Shown here: positions 16,862-26,717 of the stretch, one piece after another | How positions within the stretch are numbered: position 1 is the first letter of the stretch | Layout: the number at the start of each line of letters is the position of its first letter | Origin: Haloarcula limicola | GTDB taxonomy: Archaea > Halobacteriota > Halobacteria > Halobacteriales > Haloarculaceae | Direction: 5' to 3' | NCBI RefSeq assembly: GCF_010119205.1 | Contig: NZ_WRXM01000001.1 | Location: 1,488,001 to 1,552,000 of the forward strand | DNA: 64,000 bases | Translations under genes and position numbers: made by a program | Notes under the pieces: generated by a model | Database searches by the model: none | The model's input: only the letters and a program-made list of their open reading frames with translations | Told to the model about the DNA's origin: nothing

Positions 16862-19800
16862 ATGAGGGGAGCGAACGAAGCGACGCGACTTCTCGCGGTC
16901 GTGTTTTCGGTCCTGATGATCACGTCGGCGATGGGAATCGGTGCGATGTTCAGCGTCGGGGTAGCGCAGGGTCAGACAGCGGGAGAGACACTGTATCAGG
17001 CGAACGCGGGTGGATCGTTCACCGCGGACGGGGACACCTGGGACCCGCTGATAGACTATCAGGTCGCCGGCGAGGACGAAACGTCGAGTCACGGCCAGCC
17101 GAGCGCGATCGACGACTCGGTCCCGTCCGACACGCCCACGCAGATCTGGGAAACGGAACGGTGGGACCCCGATGGCGGCGAAGAGATGCAGTACGAGTTC
17201 AGCGTCCCGGACGGTCAGCAAGTGGAGGTCCGACTCTACTTCTACGACGGGTACTCGGGAACTAGCAGCGTCGGTGACCGCGTCTTCGACGTGAGCGTCG
17301 AGGACCAGACGGTCGAGGAGTTCGACGTCATCGAGGCGTACGGCGACGACACCGGCGGCATGAAGTCGTTCACTGTCACGAGCGACGGGACGATCGACGT
17401 CGACTTCGCGCACGTGACGGAGAATCCGCAGGTCAACGCCATCGAGATCGTCGCGGCCGAGCCGGAACCCGACACGCTCGGCGGCCCGTCCGATGTCGAC
17501 TTCGGCTCGGTCGTCACCGGCCAGACCGAGTCCGAGACGGTCACCGTGACGAACCTCGGCGGCGACGGCGACTCGAGCATCGACATCTCGGGTGTCTCCG
17601 TCAGCGGCGACGCCGCCTTCTCGGCGGGGTCGGCGTCACAGACGACGCTCGCACCCGGCGAGTCCGCCGACATCCCGGTGACGTTCTCGCCCTCGGAGGT
17701 GGCTACGAAGAGCGCAACGCTCGAAATCAGCCACACGGGGAGCAACAGCCCGCTGACGGTCGACCTGACCGGCGAGGGTGCGAGCGCGGTCGACCCCGGC
17801 TTCTCGAAGAGCCAGCTGCAGGGTTTCAGCGCCAGTAACCCGACGGCCATCGACTTCGGCCCCGACGGCCGCGCCTACGTCTCGACGCAGGGCGGGACCG
17901 TCTACGCGCTCGCGGTCGAGCGCACGGGCGAGAACAGCTACCAGGTCGTCAACGAGGTCCAGATCGACGCGATCAAAGACATTCCGAACCACGACGACCT
18001 CGGAAACCTCGAATCCGGTGAGACCAACCGGCAGATAACCGGTATCACCGCCGGCGGGACCGCCGAGAATCCGGTCGTCTACGTCTCCTCGTCTGACCCC
18101 GAGATCGACGTCGGGCAGGACGACGACGACACGGACACCAACTCCGGTGCCATCTCGCGGCTGACGATTTCGCCCGGTAGCGACGACACGCTGCAGGCGA
18201 GCGAGGTCAGCCACGACGTGATGGTCCTCGGCCTCCCGCGCTCGGAGGAGAACCACGCGACCAACGGCATCGACCTCTCGGCCGACGGCGACACGATGTA
18301 CGTCGCACAGGGGGGTCACACGAACAAGGGCGCGCCGGGCGACAACTTCGGGCACACGCCCGAGTACGCGCTCTCGGCGGCCATCTTGGAGATCGACCTC
18401 GCCCAGATAGAGAGCAACTACCAGGCGAAGAACCTCCAGAACTACGATAGCGACTACCCGGACCTGTCGTTCTACTACGGGATTCCGACCATCCAGAACG
18501 ACGACGCGACGGACGGCGACGACCTGCCGTTCGGCGGCAACGACGGCATCAACCAAGCGAAGCTCGTCGAGGGCGGACCGGTGCAGATCTACTCGCCCGG
18601 CTACCGGAACCCCTACGACCTCGTCGTCACGGAGAGCGGGCAGGTCTACGCGGCCGACCACGGCCCGAACGGCGGCTGGGGCGGCCAGCCCGCCGACGCG
18701 ACCGGAAGCATCGTCGCGGACGCGGCGAGCGTCACGAACCACCCGAACGAGGACGGGAGCTTCAGCACGAACGACCAGCTCGTCAAAGTCGACGAGGGCG
18801 ACTACGGCGGCCACGCCGCGCCCATCCGCGCGAACCCGACCGGCGCGGACATCTACGACGCGAACGGGAACGTGATATTCGACATCAACGCGTCGAACTC
18901 GCCCGTCCCGTCCAGTATGGTGAACCCGGTGGAGGCGGACTACATCCCGCCGACTAGCGACTCGCCCGACCCGGGCGCACCCGCCGGCAGCGCGAACACG
19001 ATGGAGTTCGAGGACGGCGACCCAGTCCTGTTCGGGCCGACCGGCGCGACCACCGAGTACACCGCCTCGAACTTCGGCGGGGCCATGCAGGGCGACCTCG
19101 TGCAGGTCGAACTCGGCGGCGACATCGAACGCGTCGAGCTGAGTGACGACGGCACGACGGTCACGAACGTCGAGACCATCGCCAACACCAACGGCCCTCT
19201 CGGAGCCACCGCACAGGGCGACGACGAGGTGTTCGCCGGGACGGTCTGGACCGCCAACCACGGCAGCGGCGGCCTCACCGTTCTCGAACCCGTCGACTAC
19301 GGCGACAACGATAGCGACGGCGGCACGCAGTGTACCGGCGCGGACGACGCCTCGCTCGACGAGGACGGCGACGGCTACGACAACGCCGACGAGATCGACG
19401 CGGGCACCGACCCGTGTTCGTCGGCCTCGACGCCCGCCGACTTCGACGACGACGGAACGTCGAACCTGAACGACCCGGACGACGACAACGACGGCCTCGA
19501 CGACACCGAGGACCCGTTCGCGGTCGACGCCAGCAACGGTATGGACACGACGCTGCCGGTCGAGCACGACCTGTCCGAACTCAGCCTCTTCGGCGAGAAC
19601 GGACAGGGCTGGACCGGACTGATGATGAACGGCTCGAACTACCAGGACCTCTACGACCCGACGCAGATGACGGTCGGCGGCGCGGCCGAGGTCCTGACCG
19701 TCGAGCAGGTGCCACCGGGAGACGCCTACTCGAACACGAACACCCAGCAGTACGGCTTCCAGTTCGGCGCAGACACGCCCGACGAGCCGTTCACCGTCGA

Positions 19801-22800
19801 GACGACGGTGAGTAGCTTCCCGGACAGCCCGGAGAACTACCAGTCGGCCGGGCTGTTCCTCGGCACCGGCGACCAGTCGAACTACACGAAACTGGTCGTC
19901 GCGGCCGACGGCGGCAACGGCGGCGTCGAGTTCGCCAAGGAGGTCGACGACTCATTCACCCATCCGAGTTCGCCGAACGTCGTCAGCGACAGCGCGGTCA
20001 CGACGTCGCAGACGACGCTCCGCATGACGGTGGACCCGACGACCGATCCCGCGCCGGACAACGGCGTCGAGGAGGTCGCGGTGACCGCCGAGTACGAAGT
20101 CGCGGGTAACACGACCGAAGTCGGAACCGCCGCGGTCCCGGCCAGTTGGTTCGACACCTCTGACGGCGTCGCGCCGGCGTTCGGCGTCATCTCGACGTCC
20201 AACGGCGCGAGCAGCACGTTCTCGGCGACGTGGACCGACATCTCCGTCGAGTACGTCACGCCGCCCGAGAACCAGCCGCCGACGGCCGACGCGGGCGCGG
20301 ACCAGACCGTCGACGAGGGCGCGGACGTGACTCTCGACGCCTCCGGTAGCGACGACCCGGACGGCGACCAGCTCGGGTACACGTGGACCCAGACGGCCGG
20401 TCCCGACGTCAGCCTGAGCGTCAACGACGGCGAGCAGACGACGTTCACCGCGCCCGAGGTCGACGCTGAGACGACGCTGACCTTCGAGGTCAACGTCTCC
20501 GACGGCGAAGACACGGACGCCGACACGGTGAACGTCACCGTCCAGGACACCGACACCGCGCCCGCCGAGGGCGAGGTCGTCTACCGCGTCAACGCCGGCG
20601 GTCAGGAGGTCGCGGCGACTGACGGCGGCCCGGCATGGAGCGCGGACACGGACGTGAGTCCGTCCCAGTACGTCAACGCCGACGGCGACAACGGCCTCAA
20701 CACATACAGCACAGGCGACACGATCACGCTCGACGGCTCGGTGCCGTCGAGCACGCCCGCGTCGGTGTTCCAGACGGAACGCTACGACGAGAACACCAGC
20801 GGATCGGCCGCCGACGACACGGAGATGCAGTGGTCGTTCGACGCGGAGCAGGGTGCGACCTACGAGGTCCGCCTCTACTTCGCCGAGATCTTCCTCGACT
20901 CCTCGAACGTCGGCACCCAGGGTCCGCGGACCTTCGACGTCGTCGTCGAGGGCCAGACGGAACTGGACGACTACAACATCTACCAGCAGTACGGTCACGA
21001 CGTCGGCGCGATGGAGTCCTTCGAGGTGACGCCCTCGGACGGCACCATCGACGTCGCGTTCCTGCACGAGCAGGAGAACCCGAAGATATCCGCCATCGAG
21101 GTCGTCAAAGTCAGCGACAGTAGCGGCAGCGGCGACATGACCGTCGCGGAGGCGGTCGCCAGCTACGACGACGACGGCGACGACACCCAGATAGAGAACG
21201 AGGAGATTCAGGCGGCCGTCAACTGGTGGACCACCGGCAGCGAGGTGCCGAACACCGGTGGCGAGACCATCAGTAATTCGCAGATACAGCAGCTCGTCAA
21301 CATGTGGGCGACCGGCGCTACCGTCGGCGACGGCTCCGGTGACGACGGCGACACCGCTACCGGGTCGGCCCTGGTCGAAGTGACGCCCGACACCGGACTA
21401 GAGACCAGCACCTACGGCAGCGGCTCCTATCAGGTGACGAACACCGGCGAGAAGAACATCTCGTCGGTGTCGTTCGACCTCGATACGGCGACGCTCCCGG
21501 ACATGGTGTTCGACCCGCAGGGAACCGCGGGCGACCCGACCGGTGAGGGGCTCAACATCGCCGACGACGGCGGTACCAACATCACGACAGAGCCCGGCAG
21601 CGGCGAGGCGTTCTCGGAGCCCCACAACGGGCAGAACGCCGACGACGGCTACGACGTGATGACCGTCGAGTTCGCCGACTTCGAGAGCGGCGAGACGGCC
21701 ACCTTCTGGGCCGACAACGACCCGACCAGCATCAAGGGCGCGACGGTCGGCTCCCAGGAGGCCGGCCCGGTCTCCGGACTGGAACTCGCTCGTTCGACGG
21801 TGACGGTCACCTACGAGGACGGGACGACCCAGACCACCCAGCTGATGGGCGACGGCAGCGCCGGCGGGTCGACCGCCGTCGTCACCGACAGCGAGGCCCC
21901 CGCGCCGACCATCGGCGCACAGGACGTCTCGCTCGATGACACCGCGCTCGACGACTACCATAGCGCAGCGACGGTCTCCTCGGCCGACCAGACGGTGACG
22001 GTCACCGGCGAGCCGGGCGAGACGGTCACGCTCGTGCGCGTCGAGGGCGAACTGACGCTGACGAACGTCCCGGACGCCGACGGTGACGGCGAACCGGGCT
22101 ACGAGATCGAGGCCTACGAGGCCAACGACGCCGAAGCGGTCGAGTACTACTCGGTCACGCTCGACGGCGACGGCGAGGCCGCGGTCCCGGTCACGCTGAC
22201 CAACACGACCGGCGACTCGGACGCCGGCAACGCCGGCTACAACTACTTCGTGGCCGCACACGGCGAGGCCAGCGGCGACATGGGCCTCGCATCGAACGTC
22301 GTGGTCCTGAAGTACGAGGAGGGCACCGACGACGGCGACACCGGCGGTTCCGGTGACGTCGCCTTCGCCGTGAACGCTGGCGGGAGCGAGTACACCGCGA
22401 CCGACGGAACGGTCTATCAGGCCGACACGAACTTCGACGGCGGCTCGGCCTACGACACGACGCAGGCCATCGGCGACACCCAGAACGACCCGCTGTACCA
22501 GACCGAGCGGTACGGCGACTTCTGGTACAACGCGTCGGCCCCGAATGGCACCTACGAGGTCACCCTGGAGTTCGCCGAAATCTACCACGGGACCTCACAG
22601 GACAACAACGATGTCAACGGCGACGGCACGAACGTCGGCGACCGCCTGTTCGACGTGAACGCCGAGGGACAGCAGGTCCTGAACGACTACGACATCTACG
22701 CGAACGCCGGGGCGCTCAACGCGACCAACGAGACGGTCACCGTCGAGGTGACCGACGGCGAACTGAACCTGGAGTTCGTCACCGAATCCGACAACGCCAA

Positions 22801-24310
22801 GGTCAGCGCTATCAAGGTCGCGGCAGCCGAGGACGGCTCGGGCGGGTCCAGCGGGACCGCTTCGGCCGACTTCGCCGTCAACGCGAACGGCGGCGTCGAC
22901 GCCAGCACCTACGGTAGCGGTTCCTTCGAGATCGCGAACACCGGCGACCAGCAGATCTCGTCGGTCACTTACGACCTGAGTTCGGCGGCGTTCCCCGACG
23001 TGGTCTTCGACCCGCAGGGGACCGCCGGCGACTCGGGTGCGAAGGGCTTCACGCCCGACAGCGGTGCGAGCGCCGTCTCGCCGTCCGGGTCGTTCGCGGC
23101 ACCGCACAACGGACAGAACGGTGACGACGGCTACGACGAACTGACCGTCGACTTCGGCGACTTCGAGGGCGACGAGTCCTTCGCCTTCTCGACGGACATC
23201 GACCCGACGAGCATCAAGGACGCCTCGGGGACGGGCGCGGCCGGTTCCGTCTCCGGGCTCGAGCTCTCGGGCGCGACGGTGACCGTCGAGTACGCCGACG
23301 GTACCACGCAGACGACGAACCTGTTCGGCGACGGTAGTTCGGGCGGCTCGCAGGCCGCCGCGAAGGCGGACGTCCCGGCCGCGCCGACGACCGGTGCGGA
23401 AGGCGTCACGCTCGATTCGAGCGCGCTCGACAGCCAGCACAGCGCTGCGACGGTCTCCTCGGCCGACCAGACCGTGACGGTCTCCGGGCCGGCCGGTGCG
23501 ACCGTCCAGCTGCTCCACGTCGAGGGCCAGCTCGAACTCGCCAACCAGGCCGACGGCTACGACCTCGAAGCCTACGAGGCTAACACCGCCGAGAACGTCG
23601 GCTACCAGACCGTCCAACTGGACAGTAACGGTCAGGCGACCGTCGACGTCACGCTCACCAACACGTCCGGTAGCGGCGTCGAGGGCGGCTTCAACTACTT
23701 CGTCGCCGCCGTCGAGGACGGCAGCGGCGACACCGGCGCGACGTCGAACGTCGTCGTCATGAAGTACTCCGAGGGGAGCGACTCGTCGGGCACGCAGGTG
23801 CTCCACCGCGTCAACGCCGGTGAGGGGACGACCCTCAGCGCGACCGACGACGGTCCCGACTGGATCGGTGTCGCGGACACCAGTTCACCGTACCTCGCCT
23901 CGGTGGCGAACTCCAGCGCCGGAACCTACTGCAGCGGGAGCATCACCGCGACGACCGCTGCCGTTCCGTCGAGCACCCCCGACGCAGTGTACGACTGCGA
24001 GCGCTACGGCAACTCCACCTGGGAGTTCTCGGTGGACTCCGGTCAGCAGGTCGAGGTGCGACTGTACGTCGGCAACCAGTTCTCCGGCACGAGCGAACCC
24101 GGTGACCGAGATTTCAACGTCTCCGTCGAGGGTCAGCAGGTCCTGACGAACTACGACCCCGTGGCCGACGTCGGCCACCAGACCGGGACGATGAAGAACT
24201 TCACCGTCACCGAGGACGGCGACGGCGCGATTACGGTCACCTTCGACAAAGGAGCCTCCGAGAATCCGCAGGTCAACGCCATCGAGATCGTCGAAGGGGG
24301 GAGCGCGTAA
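16862..24310 (+). CDS. Giant exported malectin/propeller protein (2482 aa)
   Basis: The start at 16862 (RBS-like GGGAGAGG before it) gives a basic, hydrophobic signal sequence ending near VAQGQTAG; the frame is open 73 codons further upstream but that part is not leader-like. Approximate domains: malectin-like (41-203); choice-of-anchor/ASH domain (206-310); sugar-dehydrogenase-type beta-propeller (313-813); thrombospondin-3-like Ca repeats (822-886); concanavalin-like domain (893-1133); PKD (1137-1233); malectin-like (1238-1418); dockerin-like helix pair (1423-1495); module A (1500-1822); malectin-like (1830-1992); module A again (1999-2310); malectin-like (2312-2482). Malectins bind di- and oligosaccharides, so extracellular polysaccharide binding or oxidation is likely. 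There is no C-terminal membrane anchor. Confidence 0.85.
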   Translation: MRGANEATRLLAVVFSVLMITSAMGIGAMFSVGVAQGQTAGETLYQANAGGSFTADGDTWDPLIDYQVAGEDETSSHGQPSAIDDSVPSDTPTQIWETERWDPDGGEEMQYEFSVPDGQQVEVRLYFYDGYSGTSSVGDRVFDVSVEDQTVEEFDVIEAYGDDTGGMKSFTVTSDGTIDVDFAHVTENPQVNAIEIVAAEPEPDTLGGPSDVDFGSVVTGQTESETVTVTNLGGDGDSSIDISGVSVSGDAAFSAGSASQTTLAPGESADIPVTFSPSEVATKSATLEISHTGSNSPLTVDLTGEGASAVDPGFSKSQLQGFSASNPTAIDFGPDGRAYVSTQGGTVYALAVERTGENSYQVVNEVQIDAIKDIPNHDDLGNLESGETNRQITGITAGGTAENPVVYVSSSDPEIDVGQDDDDTDTNSGAISRLTISPGSDDTLQASEVSHDVMVLGLPRSEENHATNGIDLSADGDTMYVAQGGHTNKGAPGDNFGHTPEYALSAAILEIDLAQIESNYQAKNLQNYDSDYPDLSFYYGIPTIQNDDATDGDDLPFGGNDGINQAKLVEGGPVQIYSPGYRNPYDLVVTESGQVYAADHGPNGGWGGQPADATGSIVADAASVTNHPNEDGSFSTNDQLVKVDEGDYGGHAAPIRANPTGADIYDANGNVIFDINASNSPVPSSMVNPVEADYIPPTSDSPDPGAPAGSANTMEFEDGDPVLFGPTGATTEYTASNFGGAMQGDLVQVELGGDIERVELSDDGTTVTNVETIANTNGPLGATAQGDDEVFAGTVWTANHGSGGLTVLEPVDYGDNDSDGGTQCTGADDASLDEDGDGYDNADEIDAGTDPCSSASTPADFDDDGTSNLNDPDDDNDGLDDTEDPFAVDASNGMDTTLPVEHDLSELSLFGENGQGWTGLMMNGSNYQDLYDPTQMTVGGAAEVLTVEQVPPGDAYSNTNTQQYGFQFGADTPDEPFTVETTVSSFPDSPENYQSAGLFLGTGDQSNYTKLVVAADGGNGGVEFAKEVDDSFTHPSSPNVVSDSAVTTSQTTLRMTVDPTTDPAPDNGVEEVAVTAEYEVAGNTTEVGTAAVPASWFDTSDGVAPAFGVISTSNGASSTFSATWTDISVEYVTPPENQPPTADAGADQTVDEGADVTLDASGSDDPDGDQLGYTWTQTAGPDVSLSVNDGEQTTFTAPEVDAETTLTFEVNVSDGEDTDADTVNVTVQDTDTAPAEGEVVYRVNAGGQEVAATDGGPAWSADTDVSPSQYVNADGDNGLNTYSTGDTITLDGSVPSSTPASVFQTERYDENTSGSAADDTEMQWSFDAEQGATYEVRLYFAEIFLDSSNVGTQGPRTFDVVVEGQTELDDYNIYQQYGHDVGAMESFEVTPSDGTIDVAFLHEQENPKISAIEVVKVSDSSGSGDMTVAEAVASYDDDGDDTQIENEEIQAAVNWWTTGSEVPNTGGETISNSQIQQLVNMWATGATVGDGSGDDGDTATGSALVEVTPDTGLETSTYGSGSYQVTNTGEKNISSVSFDLDTATLPDMVFDPQGTAGDPTGEGLNIADDGGTNITTEPGSGEAFSEPHNGQNADDGYDVMTVEFADFESGETATFWADNDPTSIKGATVGSQEAGPVSGLELARSTVTVTYEDGTTQTTQLMGDGSAGGSTAVVTDSEAPAPTIGAQDVSLDDTALDDYHSAATVSSADQTVTVTGEPGETVTLVRVEGELTLTNVPDADGDGEPGYEIEAYEANDAEAVEYYSVTLDGDGEAAVPVTLTNTTGDSDAGNAGYNYFVAAHGEASGDMGLASNVVVLKYEEGTDDGDTGGSGDVAFAVNAGGSEYTATDGTVYQADTNFDGGSAYDTTQAIGDTQNDPLYQTERYGDFWYNASAPNGTYEVTLEFAEIYHGTSQDNNDVNGDGTNVGDRLFDVNAEGQQVLNDYDIYANAGALNATNETVTVEVTDGELNLEFVTESDNAKVSAIKVAAAEDGSGGSSGTASADFAVNANGGVDASTYGSGSFEIANTGDQQISSVTYDLSSAAFPDVVFDPQGTAGDSGAKGFTPDSGASAVSPSGSFAAPHNGQNGDDGYDELTVDFGDFEGDESFAFSTDIDPTSIKDASGTGAAGSVSGLELSGATVTVEYADGTTQTTNLFGDGSSGGSQAAAKADVPAAPTTGAEGVTLDSSALDSQHSAATVSSADQTVTVSGPAGATVQLLHVEGQLELANQADGYDLEAYEANTAENVGYQTVQLDSNGQATVDVTLTNTSGSGVEGGFNYFVAAVEDGSGDTGATSNVVVMKYSEGSDSSGTQVLHRVNAGEGTTLSATDDGPDWIGVADTSSPYLASVANSSAGTYCSGSITATTAAVPSSTPDAVYDCERYGNSTWEFSVDSGQQVEVRLYVGNQFSGTSEPGDRDFNVSVEGQQVLTNYDPVADVGHQTGTMKNFTVTEDGDGAITVTFDKGASENPQVNAIEIVEGGSA
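21361..23790 (+). repeat. Intragenic duplication of module A plus malectin
   Basis: Two copies of a roughly 310-residue module (21361-22325 and 22857-23790) share word-for-word stretches such as VVFDPQGTAGD or VFDPQGTAGD, PHNGQN, DDGYD, DPTSIK and SAATVSSADQTVTV. They are separated by one malectin-like domain, and another malectin-like domain follows the second copy. Confidence 0.8.
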
Positions 24311-24535
24311 CGAGACGCGCCTGAAGGCGATGCTCGGGACTCCCCTCTCCGCGCCGGCTGTCCGGCGCGCACGCGTCCGCCCCCGCCCCTCGCCGTTCGG
24401 GGGTAACTGCCAGAAACATCGAACGGCGGCGGGCGATCGGCGACAGCGATACCACATGCAACCGACGCATGAGGGTCCCGAGCACGACGAATCGCGGAGC
24501 AACGAACGACGACACCAGCGACAACACAGCAACTC
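24311..24535. other. Gap between two surface-protein genes
   Basis: 225 bp with no coding signal and no clear terminator or TATA box. It separates the giant protein from the PKD/cohesin-like gene on the same strand. Confidence 0.4.
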
Positions 24536-26485
24536 ATGAGAACGACGATACAGACTCGATTCAAGCGGGCGACAGCGGCGTTCCTCGCGCTCGCGGTCGT
24601 CCTCTCGGTCCTCGGACCGGTGGGGATGGCCGCGGCCGCGCCGAGCGTCTCTGTCACCCAATCGGCGGATAGCACGACAGTCAACCCCGGCGGTACCGTG
24701 ACGTTCACCACCGATCTCACAGTCGAAGAGCTCAACGCGCCGCAGTTGAGTGCCACAACGCCTGACGGATGGGCGATAACGAGCCAGGACCCCGACGGCG
24801 CGGCCTACAATGGCGAGGGAACGTGGCAGTGGCTCATAGGCGGTAACGTCACCTACACGGTCACGTATACGGTACAGGTGCCCGAAGACGCCAGTCCCGG
24901 CGAGTACACTATCGGCGCGGAGGGGTCGGCGCTGACTCCCGAAACCGATTCGACCCGCTTCGCCGACACCGACTCGACCGTCATCACGGTCGAGGAAGAG
25001 CAGACCAACGCCGCGCCGACGGCCGACGCGGGGGCAGACCAGACGGTCGACGAAGGTGACGACGTGAGCCTCGACGCCTCCGGCAGCAGCGACCCGGACG
25101 GCGACGCGCTGAGCTACGACTGGACGGTGACCGACGCCGCCGGGACCGGCGTGAGCCTCGCTGACGCCGACACGGCGACACCGACGTTCACCGCCCCGAG
25201 CGTCGACAGCGCGACCACGCTCACCTTCGAGGTCGAAGTCGCCGACGGTAACGGCGGCACCGACACCGACACCGTGAGCGTCACGGTCGAACCCGTCAAC
25301 GAAGATCCGACCGCGTCCATCAGCGGGCCGGCGAGCGCTCAAGTCGGCGAATCGCTGACCTTCGACGCCACCGCGTCGGACGACGGTTCCATCGCCTCCT
25401 ACGAGTGGGACTTCGGCGACGGTGAGACCGCGACCGGTCAGTCCGTCACCCACTCGTTCGATTCGGAAGGCGACTACACGGTCGAGCTGACCGTCACCGA
25501 CGACGAGGGCGCGACCGCCACGGCCACCCAGTCGGTCTCGGTCAGCGCCGCGCCCGCGCCGGCGAGCTTCCAGATTACGAACTTGGACGCGCCCGCGTCC
25601 GCGACGCAGGGCGACACCGTCACCGTCGAGGCGACGGTCGAGAACACCGGCGACGAGGAAGCGACCAAATCCGTCGAGTTCACGTTCGACGGCTCGGTCG
25701 TCGATAGCCAGGATCTGACGCTCGCGAGCGGCGCGAGCGAAGACGTCCAGTTCACGCTCGACACGACCGGCGTCGACGCCGGCACGTACACGCACGGCGT
25801 GTCCACCGAGGACGACAGCGAGACCGCCCAGATAACCGTCGAAGCGGCCTCCGAGCCCTCGCCCGGCTCGGTCGACGTGAGCCTCGTGCCCGCTGACCAG
25901 ACCGCCACGACCGGTGACGAAGTCACCTACGACGTGGTCGTCAGCGGCACCGACGACGTCGGCGCGTTCGAGGGGACGGTTTCGCTCTCGGACACGTCGA
26001 GTGCGGTGATCACCGACGTCTCGACGCCCGCGGCGGCCGACAACGAGGTCGTCGACGTCAGCGACCAGACCGCAGACGTTCAGGTGTACAACCTGCCGTC
26101 GAACACGGACGATCCCGTGACGGTCGCGACGATCACCCTCTCAGCCGAGAGCACGGGCGAGACCGACATCTCGCTGTCGGACACCAGCGTCTTCAATGAG
26201 CAGGGTACCGGCTACACCGTCGACAGCACCGGCGATGCGACCCTGTCCGTGAGCCTCGCACCGGTTGTCGGCGACACGCCGCCCGCCGACATCGACGGCG
26301 ACGGCGTCTTCGAAGACATCAACGGCAACGGCGAGTTCAACATCGTTGACGTGCAGGCGCTGTTCTACAACCTGGACAGCCCGACCGTCGAGAACAACGT
26401 CGCGCTCTTCGACTTCAACGGTGACGGTCAGGTCAACGTCGGTGACGTGCAGACCGCCTTCTACGCGGTCACCTCGTCGCAGTAA
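24536..26485 (+). CDS. Exported PKD/cohesin-like/dockerin-like protein
   Basis: 649 residues. A signal sequence (about 10-36, ending AAAAPS) precedes a beta domain (37-155), two PKD domains (158-255, 257-336), a CARDB-like domain (342-435) and a cohesin-like domain (446-575, beginning VDVSLVPADQTATTGDEVTY). The C-terminus (584-648) holds two Ca-binding loops of dockerin type I style: DINGNGEFNIVDVQALF and DFNGDGQVNVGDVQTAFY. There is no membrane anchor, so attachment would be by protein-protein or Ca-dependent contact. The assignments are by eye. Cohesin-dockerin pairs assemble cellulosomes in clostridia; here a surface assembly role is inferred. Confidence 0.75.
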   Translation: MRTTIQTRFKRATAAFLALAVVLSVLGPVGMAAAAPSVSVTQSADSTTVNPGGTVTFTTDLTVEELNAPQLSATTPDGWAITSQDPDGAAYNGEGTWQWLIGGNVTYTVTYTVQVPEDASPGEYTIGAEGSALTPETDSTRFADTDSTVITVEEEQTNAAPTADAGADQTVDEGDDVSLDASGSSDPDGDALSYDWTVTDAAGTGVSLADADTATPTFTAPSVDSATTLTFEVEVADGNGGTDTDTVSVTVEPVNEDPTASISGPASAQVGESLTFDATASDDGSIASYEWDFGDGETATGQSVTHSFDSEGDYTVELTVTDDEGATATATQSVSVSAAPAPASFQITNLDAPASATQGDTVTVEATVENTGDEEATKSVEFTFDGSVVDSQDLTLASGASEDVQFTLDTTGVDAGTYTHGVSTEDDSETAQITVEAASEPSPGSVDVSLVPADQTATTGDEVTYDVVVSGTDDVGAFEGTVSLSDTSSAVITDVSTPAAADNEVVDVSDQTADVQVYNLPSNTDDPVTVATITLSAESTGETDISLSDTSVFNEQGTGYTVDSTGDATLSVSLAPVVGDTPPADIDGDGVFEDINGNGEFNIVDVQALFYNLDSPTVENNVALFDFNGDGQVNVGDVQTAFYAVTSSQ

Positions 26486-26717
26486 CCGACCGCGAGACCT
26501 CACGACATCACTTTTTTCGACCGTTCGGCGCGAGACGCAGCGAGATACTGCGAGCGGTATCGCCCGTCTACCGACGCCGCCGGGCGTTCGGAACGCGGTC
26601 GCTGCCGGTTAAACGACCCCTACGGAAGCGGCCCGGTAGGCACCCGAAACCGCCCGAACCGTTCAGCCTGTCTATATCTTTAAGCGATCCTCTCCCGGTC
26701 AGGGGTGGGAAGCAAGG

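Noticed and set aside
17636-19567. 643-codon open frame on the minus strand within the giant surface gene
   Set aside because: It is antisense to a clear propeller-coding region; long shadows are expected in GC-rich DNA and the translation is a Val/Arg/Asp-rich mixture without domains.
16862-24310. PGF-CTERM or LPxTG-like sorting signal on the giant protein
   Set aside because: The C-terminus ends in a malectin-like domain (VNAIEIVEGGSA) with no hydrophobic tail.
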